Shown here in pieces: positions 56,182 to 64,000 of a DNA stretch of 64,000 nucleotides (its first letter is position 1; the number at the start of each line of letters is the position of its first letter). The translations under genes and the position numbers were made by a program. Source of the stretch: Myotis daubentonii (lineage: Eukaryota > Chordata > Mammalia > Chiroptera > Vespertilionidae); contig NC_081840.1 in NCBI RefSeq assembly GCF_963259705.1, positions 149,765,549 to 149,829,548 on the forward strand, read 5' to 3'. The notes beneath the pieces are model-generated. The model saw only the letters and a program-made list of their open reading frames with translations, did not search any database and was not told the origin of the DNA.

Positions 56182-58072
56182 GAGAGAAACCAAGATGGCG
56201 GCATAGGTAAACACTGGAGATTGCTGCCTCACACAACCACTTCAAAAATACAACTAAAAGACGGAACGGACATCACCCAGAACCACAGGAAGGCTGGCTG
56301 AGTGGAAATTCCACAACTAGAAGGAAAGAGAAAAGCATACCGAGACTCAGAGGAGGCGCGGTGCGGAAAATACAAAGGTGTGGAGGTGCGTGCGGAGCGG
56401 GCTGGCGGCTGAGGGCGCAGTTGTCTGTTTCAATCGGGAGGGAGTCTCAGGCTCTGAGTTCCAGTTCCGGGCGAGTCTCTGGGGACCCAGACTCAAACAG
56501 GAGAAGTGGGACTGTTTGGCATTGGTCGGAACTCGAGGGCAGCTTTCTCTCTGAGGTTTGCAGCGGTTGCTGGGACTTTGAGAGGCAGAGCCTCTGGGGA
56601 CGGGACTGAGAGCAGCCATAACTGCTTGCTCTGCCTGCCCTGTTGATCCCTGCGACCCACCCCGCCCAAGCCCTGCACAGAGGCATTTGCCGGATAGCCT
56701 CAGGCGAAGGCTAGATTAGCACCTCCTCAGAGGACAGAAGTTCTCTCACTGCAGACACAGCTGATTCTCACAGACAGTTGGCCTGGAGGTCAAATCCCCT
56801 CCAGTAATACCTACAACAATCAAGGCTTAACTACAATAAGACTGCGCACAAAGACCACTAGTGGGTGCACCAAGAAAGCATAAAAAATGCGGAGACAAAG
56901 AAACAGGACACAAATGACAGAAATAGAGGATATAGAGCTCAAAACCACACTTTTAAGGTCTCTCAAGAACTGTCTAGAAGCTGCTGATAAACTTAATGAG
57001 ATCCTCAAAAAATCTAATGAGACCCTCGATGTTGTGATAAAGGACCAACTAGAAATTAAGCATACACTGACTGAAATAAAGAATATTATACAGACTCCCA
57101 ACAGCAGACCAGAGGAGTGCAAGAATCAAGTCAATGATTTGAAATGCGAAGAAGCAAAAAACACCCAACCGGAAAAGCAAAATGAAAAAAGAATCCGAAA
57201 ATACGAAGATAGTGTTAGGAACCTCTGGGACAACATCCGAATTATAGGCGTGCCAGAAGAAGAGAGAGAGCAAGATATTGAAAACCTATTTGAAGAAATA
57301 ATGACAGAAAACTTCCCCTACCTGGTGAAAGAAATAGACTTCCAAGTCCAGGAAGCACAGAGAACCCCAAACAAAAGGAATCCAAAGAGGACCACACCAA
57401 GACACATCATAATTAAAATGCCAAGAACAAAATACAAAGAGAGAATCTTAAAAGCGGCAAGAGAAAGAAAGTCAGTTACCTACAAGAGAGTACCCATATG
57501 ACTGTCAGCTGATTTCTCAACAGAAACTTTCCAGGCCAGAAGGGAGTGGCAAGAAATATTGAAAGTGATGAAAGCCAAGAACCTACAACCAAGATTACTT
57601 TATCCAGCAAAGCTATCATTCAGAACTGAAGGTCAGATAAAGAGCTTCACAGATAAGGAAAAGCTAAAGGAGTTCATCACCACCAAACCAGTATTATATG
57701 AAATGCTGAAAGGTATCCTTTAAGAAGAGGAAGAAGAAGAAAAGGTAAAGATACAAATTATGAACAACAAATACATATCTATCAACAAGTGAATCTAAGA
57801 ATCAAGTGAATAAATAATCTGATGAACAGAATTAACTGATGATTATAATAGAATCAGGGACATAGAAAGGGAATGGACTGACTATTCTTGGGGGGGGGGA
57901 AGGGGGGTGGGGGTGAGGGAAGAGACAGGACAAAAATCGTGCACCTATGGATGAGGACAGTGAGTGGGGAGTGAGAGAGGAGGGTGGGAGTTATGGGGGG
58001 GAAAAAGAGGAACAAATGTAATACTCTGAACAGTAAAGATTTAATTAAAAAAATAAAAATAAACAGCATAAA
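56182..58072 (+). mobile_element. Full-length HAL1 (half-L1) retrotransposon
   Basis: 1.89 kb with a perfect 14-bp target duplication AAAATACAAAGATG (56168-56181 and 58073-58086). It has a complete L1-type 5' start (AACCAAGATGGCGGCATAGG), GC-rich 5' UTR, ORF1, a short G-rich 3' UTR and AATGTAATACTCTGAACAG with an A-rich tail. No ORF2 segment exists between ORF1 and the 3' UTR, which defines HAL1 families. Mobility would depend on L1 ORF2 protein supplied in trans. Confidence 0.9.
56887..57723 (+). pseudogene. HAL1 ORF1, interrupted by one in-frame TGA
   Basis: ATG at 56887 gives 204 codons before TGA at 57499-57501. The same frame then continues for 73 codons to TAA at 57721-57723. Residues 1-100 are helical and charged (trimerisation coiled coil). 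IRIIGVPE at 117-124 lies in the RNA-recognition region and ILKAARE near 188-194 in the C-terminal domain. The first stop falls where related copies have arginine (CGA), so a single CpG transition probably killed the frame. ORF1p binds element RNA as a trimer. Confidence 0.85.
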
Positions 58073-58086
58073 AAAATACAAAGATG

Positions 58087-59009
58087 ATATCTGCTTTTAT
58101 AAACAAGACCTATATATCCATAATGTCCCAATAGCCAGCTGAATCACTGAAGTGTAACTATTAAACATGACACATGACAACCGAGGGCCACTCAGAGAAG
58201 AGAAGTAAAACTGGTTATTCGAAAACAAATTCATTTAAGGATTTTTCCATTACTCCGCTATCATTTTATAAGTATGAGCATAGAATAATAAAAAGGCCTA
58301 TAATTCCTTTATGTTACCTAAGGACTAATACAATTTAAGAACAGCAATTGTCTATATCAACCCCCCACAATCCAAACTCAGCATCAGAAGAGAAAGCAGT
58401 CAGAAGAAGGGGAGGCCCTGTGCTCATCTCACTGTGTAGGAATCATGCGTTTCACAGCTCCTTTGCTTTCAGGAATTACTCTGTCACTGGATATGTCTGC
58501 AATGGAATTTGCTGATACAGGACAACTTTGCTTTTATGGGCCTTTGCTTATGGGACAGTTAATAATATCCTGTGCCTGCCTCCTCATTCAGCTGTGACAA
58601 GGCTGCTCAGGGGACTCAAACAGAAGGCCTCTGTGCTCTTCTCTGGCTAATTATGCTCCGCGCTCCCTGTGAGATGAACTGAGCCTTCTGAGTTCACCAA
58701 CCTTGTGACCACAACCTGAACCCTTGTCCTGTTGATGCCATTTCTCTTTCAGCCATATGGTGCTTCGTCAGTTGTTTGGAGTTAGATGATATTAGCATAA
58801 GCTGCATATTTGTAGTTGCATTAGAGATGGTCAGCTTAGCTACAGAGTCCTCTGCTAGCTCACAATCTTAGCTTTTTTATTTCTAATTAGAGAACTTCAT
58901 CCTTCACCTCTTAAATCTGCTCATTCTCTGAAGTCCTCCGATTTACAGATTGAGCTTAATAATAATCACAAGTACCGTTGAACTTGGGACCTACTGTGTG
59001 CCAGACATG
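58087..59009. other. Non-coding stretch with second 39-bp copy
   Basis: 58162-58200 repeats 55405-55443. The rest may be a very old repeat (CAACTTTGCTTTTATGGGCC) but is unassigned. Confidence 0.4.
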
Positions 59010-59285
59010 TCGATCACAGTAGATATCTCTTATTGATGGTTTACTATGTGTCAATCATTGTTCTAAGCACTTTACATGTATTAACTAATTTAATCTTCCC
59101 AACAACTCTATGCATAGATAGTAGTACCAGTTCCATAGTAAAGATGATAAAACTGTGACCTGGGAGGTTAAGCAACTTGCCCAGGTTATATGCCTAGTAA
59201 ATACGAGAGCTCGATTGGAACCCATGGAGTCTGGTTTCTGAAGCGGCATTCTTAACTGCTCTGCTATATTGTTTTGCTTTACAAA
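59010..59285 (+). mobile_element. MIR SINE, nearly complete
   Basis: Order TTACTATGTGTCAATCATTG, CTAAGCACTTTACATGTATT, TTAAGCAACTTGCCCAGG and CTTAACTGCTCTGCTAT matches MIR along its length. Confidence 0.9.
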
Positions 59286-59295
59286 CACTCTATCT

Positions 59296-59502
59296 CAGGG
59301 GTCCTCCAACTACGGCCCGAGGGGCCACATGCAAATACAAATATTGTATTTGTTTCCGTTTTGTTTTGTTTTTACTTCAAAATAAGATATGTGCAGTGTG
59401 CATAGGAATTTGTTCATAGTTTTTTTAAAACTATAGTCCGGCCCTCCAACGGTCTGAGGGACAGTGAACTGGCCCCCTGTTTAAAAAGTTTGAGGACCCC
59501 TG
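59296..59502. mobile_element. hAT MITE (207 bp)
   Basis: CAGGGGTCCTCCAACTACGG start and GTTTGAGGACCCCTG end; perfect 8-bp target duplication CTCTATCT (59288-59295 and 59503-59510). Confidence 0.93.
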
Positions 59503-60118
59503 CTCTATCTAATATACATTGAGCATCTATGGTGGGCCAGACATGATTCCTGGGGCTAGGATAGTGGCAATCTGAATTTTTAAAACACCCCTGTTCTCAG
59601 GGAACTTCCATTCTAGTTGTAGAAACAGAAAATAGCAAATTTAAGTAAGTAAAAGATATAGCATGTTAGCTAGTGCTAACTGCTAAGAGGAAAAAGCAGC
59701 GCAGAAGGTGAAAGCTGAAAGTTGTGACATGCTAGTAAAGAAAGCCTTGTGGGCATCTGGAGAAGAGCACTCCAGGCAGAGAGTAGAGCCAGTACCAAGG
59801 TGCTGGAGGTAGAAGCTGCCTGGTGTGATGGAGGGATACCAAGGAGGCCTGTCCAGCAGGTGTGTGGGGCGGGAGAGGAGTGTACTAGCACAGGAGGTCA
59901 GAGAGGTAGCAACGGACCAGCTCTCCTATGGAGAGAAAGGAGGGAGCCAATCAGAGTCTCAGAGAATGACCCGATCTGATGGCTGCTGGACTAAACATAG
60001 GTTGTGTGTGTATGTTGGGGGGGGGGGGGGGGCAGCAATAGAGGCAGGGAGACCATTCAGGAGCTTTTGCAAAATCCTATTGAGAGATTGCAGTGACTTG
60101 GGCTACAGTGTATGAGGT
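59503..60118 (-). mobile_element. Antisense L2 LINE
   Basis: Starts with the inverted L2 3' end (GGGCCAGACATGATTCCTGG) and continues AGAGCACTCCAGGCAGAGAG and GAGGTCAGAGAGGTAGC. A G run lies at 60018-60032. Frames at 59676-60115 belong to this. Confidence 0.75.
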
Positions 60119-60139
60119 GGCAGTAGTGCCTGATTTCAG

Positions 60140-60290
60140 AGAAAATATTTTTATTCCAGTTTTACAGGTTGAGAAACTGAGAGGCGACGAGGCTGGGTAA
60201 ACTAGTGGTAAGAGCAGCACGAGGGTGCAAACCCATTTCTGCTCTTTCCTCAGAGGCCATGTTCTTCCTTCTACTACAGCAAGAATCTCT
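60140..60290 (+). mobile_element. MIR SINE remnant
   Basis: CCAGTTTTACAGGTTGAGAAA then GCAAACCCATTTCTGCTC resemble MIR. Confidence 0.6.
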
Positions 60291-61262
60291 GAGGTACAAT
60301 CCTCAGTTCAAAATCAAAACCACATTCTCCTCAGGATACTGAGGATAAAGATCCCTTGGATTTTGTTGAATGATACCCCCCAATTCATTGACCTGTTTAT
60401 TGATTTATCCATCAACTCTCACACCTTTAAAGAGAGTTACTATTGAAATGTTTTCTGTTTCAAGTCATGACAGGCATGAGAACTGGAAAGGACAGTGGAT
60501 GTGGGGTGGTAGGACATGGGTAAGCCAAGAGGGAGGGATTTCGAAAGGCAGAAACTGGAATGCCAGATATGCCATGACAATATCCCCATTCACATTGCCT
60601 AGATGTGGGCGTCGAAGGGTCCAGCTTGCTTCCTCCTTATTTGATCTTATTAAGCAAATTTGAAGTCCCTCCCCCTGCCCCCACAATGGGAACATGTTAA
60701 TTTTTTTCACTAATGAACAAAGAAATACTTAGAATTTGACTCAGTATGATGGATTGAGCCCATGTTCTTGCCTCCCCTTCATTCCTGTTACAGTGCTAGA
60801 AAATGAGAAGGGGTGCTTGGTGTTTGCCGTGGACCAGAAGGTGAGAAGTCCCTAAAAGATGGAGAGTAGATGGAAAGAACTTAAAATGAAGAACTGCTGC
60901 CAAGGACAGGGGTGGCTGTAGAGGGGTTTTAGAAGAAGAGAATATACAGAGCAGGAGGGAGCTCTGTAGGAATGGCCAGGGGAAAGGTTGGGACACCAGA
61001 GTGGAAGCAGCGGGTGCTGTGCTGAGAAGTGACCAGGAGAGGTGCCTGCCACAGGGTGGAGCCAGAGCAGCCTTTCTGGGGCTGTCACACCAGGAGAAAC
61101 CAGAGGGCCAGCTCCCAACATTGTCTGGAAGTTCATCCTTTGTCCTTGCTCACCATCTCTGGAAGAAGGTGGAGTAAAACCTGTGAGGAACAGATACAGA
61201 GAACTTCTGATTTTCTTTATGAGGTTGTAGCACCACCTTGAAACCAAAAATGTGGGTGTTTT
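60291..61262. other. Non-coding stretch
   Basis: Overlapping open frames on both strands (60370-60663, 60852-61247) have no recognisable domain or homologue to my eye. Confidence 0.4.
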
Positions 61263-61276
61263 GAGTCCGAGTTCTT

Positions 61277-61363
61277 TTTTTGTTTGTTTTGTTAAATTGA
61301 ATTTAATCTTATTCTATTGATTAAGTTATTACATATGTGTCCTTATCTCCCCATTGCGCCTCA
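61277..61363 (-). mobile_element. 87-bp antisense L1 tail with target duplication
   Basis: T-rich start and TGATTAAGTTATTACATATG, the inverted L1 3' end. Perfect 14-bp duplication GAGTCCGAGTTCTT at 61263-61276 and 61364-61377. Confidence 0.85.
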
Positions 61364-61377
61364 GAGTCCGAGTTCTT

Positions 61378-62067
61378 ATTGAACAAGGAAGTCACGGACA
61401 AAAACGATTAATGGAACCAAAGTGTACTGGGAGAAGCCAGTCCTGGAAAAGGTGTAGTTGGGCTTCTAGGAGTCAGCCAGTGTCCAGAGCTTCCTTTCCA
61501 GGTTACACTCAGGAGTAGTTCAACATCCAAGCTAATTAAAGTATGTTGGTCCATGTGTGGAGGTCCACATGCTCATAGCCGTGTGGGCCACGGGGATGTA
61601 CTCCCTCACAACAGGAATGCCAGGTATCCATTGTGCGCTGTACTGGGGGATAAGGGAGCGAAGTGCCTGCTTTTTTGTATGTATGCTTGCCTCACTGCCT
61701 TGTGATTGGTGATCTGCACACTGTCTGTCTTAGTGACATCCATTCATTTTAAAGTTCATGCCTCTTGGGTGCACCCCTCCTTCCCACCCCAGTTGGGGTG
61801 TCTTAGTAACTCTCCCTAGCTGGGTTCCTGGTTTCGTTTCCTCCTCCCATGGTCCTGCCCCTACCTACCTAACTTTTTTCTTATCTCTACCTAACTTTTT
61901 AAACTTATGTAAAAGTATTACTTTGACAAAAATAAAATTAAAATGTTTTATAAATAAGGTTAATCACCAGAAGAATAGCCATAGTGTGTGTGTTATAGTG
62001 TATACTATAAATGAAATAAAAGACAACTAAGTCTATCTAACTGTTGACATAAAAACATTCAAACCTG
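61378..62067. other. Non-coding stretch
   Basis: No recognised repeat or gene. Confidence 0.4.
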
Positions 62068-62695
62068 TAAAGAATTTTTTGTGAGTTTATTTGAGCCAAA
62101 CTGTCGACAATTGAAGGGGAGCAGAATCTTAATGGATTGGGATAGTGCTCCAGACAATGGCGGTTTTTCATCTATTTTTATACATTGCAATCAAAGGAGG
62201 AGATATAGATGGGTTACATGAAATCCATTGGTGATAGGTTAGAGAGGCGGGAGAAAGCAAAGTGGGAAAACCTCTGAGATTTGATAAAGAGTAAAATGAT
62301 AGACACATTACTTAGGTGGGTACAGGATAGTTAACAGTCAACAATTAGCATGATAACAATAACAATGAAAGAATTTGTGGTATGTGGTACCCTGGCACCA
62401 GGGTATTTGGCTGTGCCCTGAACAGTTTGGAAAAAAGGGAAGTTGTTACGATGACATTTCAATGATATGTTATCATACGTGCAAAAAGACAGTAAGCTCA
62501 GTTAAGGTAAAGATTGACCTTGTCAGGGAAGATACCAGCCTAGGAGATGACTACCCACCATAACTGCTTTAGTTAAAGTTTATGTCAGATCATCCTTTGT
62601 GATTACTTTAGGTCTTTGAGTTTGCAAGACTGCCATGCAGGCCTTCCCTGAGCTTGTCAGGTTAGCATGTGGCCCCTTTTGTCCACATAACAAAA
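62068..62695 (-). mobile_element. Possible antisense LTR (ERVL-type)
   Basis: TG near 62068 and CA near 62692 with AAAC-like flanks. Texture (GTTTATTTGAGCCAAACTG) resembles the inverted end of an ERVL/MER-type LTR. Confidence 0.4.
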
Positions 62696-63379
62696 CAATG
62701 TAAAAGGAAGAAAATTAGAAAATAGCAAGAAAGAAAAATATAATGGTTATAAAAGACCAAAACTATTAATAATCAGTGATCTTAAAAGAGAAACTCTCTC
62801 AGATTAGAGTATTAAATAACATCACAATGAAATAACTCTAAAAAGTAGAAAATAAAGGATTGGCAAAATATATATCAGGTGAATGTAATAACAATAATAA
62901 TTTAAAATAGTATAGAAATATTCCAATTATACCAAATAGAATAAAAGTTAATAGCATTAAAAGGAAAAAAGCAAAAGTCATAACAAAGAATCATTTCCAA
63001 AAGATACAACAGTCATGAGATTTTACACCTCTAACTGTACAGTATTGAAATAAAGCAAAAACTGATGGAAATGTTAGGGGCAAAAAATAGAAAATTGGGG
63101 ACTAAATATAGTTAAAAGAGATATTAATCATGCTCTGTTAACCATGATTGCCTTGTTCTGATTGAAAAAGGACATTCTAACCTGGCTGGGAGTTGTACTC
63201 CCTTGGGACCTGGGAATCAACCTTGAACCTGACAATCAACCTTGGACCTGGGAGTCAACCTAGGAATGTGATTCATTTTCATTCAAGAATTGCCTATTGT
63301 TGTAGAAAGATTAACCACCTCCTTGCCCAAACAATGGAGTTCTTTTCCAGACCCCCAAAGGGTATTACAGGAATCCCCC
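62696..63379. other. AT-rich non-coding stretch with a short tandem repeat
   Basis: 63208-63267 holds three 19-20-bp units based on CCTGGGAATCAACCTTGAA. Nothing else recognised. Confidence 0.4.
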
Positions 63380-63389
63380 CTCTTCCCCA

Positions 63390-63421
63390 AGTGCACAAAA
63401 TTCATGCACTGGGCCTCTCGT
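63390..63421 (+). mobile_element. HeliBat 3' end scrap
   Basis: GTGCACAAAATTCATGCAC hairpin then GGGCCTCTCG, with the terminal CTAG mutated. No matching 5' end upstream. Confidence 0.55.
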
Positions 63422-63546
63422 GTTTAATAAATCTTATAACTAACAGCTAGTCCCCAATATTCTAATTCTTCCCCCAACATTTAAAAGTAAAAATGATGAT
63501 AGCAACCAACTCAGAGGGTCATTGTGAAAATTAAAAGAGGTAGTAG

Positions 63547-63752
63547 GGCCCAGCCAGCATGGTTGAGCAGTTGAGCATCAACCTCTGAACCAGGAGGTCA
63601 TGGTTCAATTCCAGGTTAGGGCACATGCCCAGGTTGCTGGCTGGATCCCCAGTGTGGGGCATGCAGGAGGCAGCTGATCCATGATTCTCTCTCATCGTTG
63701 ATGTTTCTATCTCTCTCTCCCTCTCCCTTCCTCTCTGAAATATATACATATA
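63547..63752 (+). mobile_element. Ves SINE (GAGCATCAACC subtype)
   Basis: CCCAGCCAGCATGGTTGAGC head, GGTTCAATTCC B-box, pyrimidine block and (TA)-rich tail. Confidence 0.9.
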
Positions 63753-63798
63753 TATCTATATAGTGATAACCAGAAGAGTGAGCTGAGGTATTTTCCTA

Positions 63799-64000
63799 GT
63801 GTGGTGTCTCATGATGCTGAAGAATGGGCTCCACAGACCAGAAGATTTAAGCAAAAGTGTGGAAAATTTATTACCAGCAGATTCAGACTCTCTGCAAGGG
63901 GAGGTGGACCCAATAAGGGCTTCCCATTAAAACCTTATAGCCCAGGGGTATATATTTGCTATAAGCCTACCTGTGTAGTCACTTGATTGAGTCCCTCATT
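63799..64000 (-). mobile_element. Antisense ERV LTR, continues past the window
   Basis: TGTGGTGTCTCATGATGC start, GTGGAAAATTTATTACCAGC and CCCAATAAGGGC suggest an inverted class II LTR. The inverted TTTATT could be the AATAAA signal. Confidence 0.45.

Noticed and set aside
60852..61247. 131-aa minus-strand frame
   Set aside because: Low-complexity composition, competing frames on the other strand, no recognisable domain.

Overview
The window is intergenic or intronic DNA from a mammal, almost certainly a vesper bat (family Vespertilionidae). Two repeat classes point there: about twenty tRNA-derived Ves SINEs, and about a dozen non-autonomous HeliBat Helitrons (5' end TCCTATATAATAAAAGGC, 3' hairpin plus CTAG, inserted between A and T). 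HeliBat is known from vesper bats. Older mammal-wide repeats (MIR, L2, MER5A, MLT1) lie underneath. I found no intact host protein-coding gene, no tRNA or rRNA gene, and nothing prokaryotic; the open reading frames present are repeats or chance.

Layout. 1-279: end of a piggyBac-like element cut by the window edge. 296-2635: decayed sense L1 carrying a Ves SINE and two HeliBats, followed by an antisense PAGE/GAGE-family pseudogene (about 2640-2935). 5574-8830: Ves, two HeliBats joined 5' end to 5' end, an L1 ORF1/ORF2 junction fragment and two more HeliBats, one with a minisatellite. 10325-12664: MLT1 LTRs, one split by a later LTR that itself holds a Ves, then a 280-bp tetranucleotide tract. 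12690-16480: L1 pieces on both strands. 17039-18058: two LTRs. 18259-29330: Ves, hAT MITE, HeliBat inside a MER20-like element, L2 and MLT1. 30185-35041: antisense L1 5' region, HeliBat, L2, solo LTR. 36001-41190: hAT MITE and a long antisense L1 interrupted by two tandem HeliBats, a Ves, a SPIN-like hAT MITE and another SINE. 44079-49233: hAT MITE, MER5A, a 93-bp L1 tail, antisense L1, solo class II LTR, HeliBat. 50243-54283: an endogenous retrovirus (ERV) with nearly identical LTRs inside a SINE. 56182-58072: full-length HAL1. 59010-64000: MIR, hAT MITE, antisense L2, LTR-like pieces and a last Ves.

The items most worth following are: (i) the 4.04-kb ERV, whose 346-bp LTRs differ at one base, which has a proline-type primer site but almost no coding capacity, so it is a recently mobilised non-autonomous provirus; (ii) five HeliBats that each carry an inverted pair of sequences matching the CTCF core motif; (iii) tandem and head-to-head HeliBat junctions; and (iv) the PAGE-like pseudogene. 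No multi-gene biological system is visible. All family names come from sequence recognition, not a database search.
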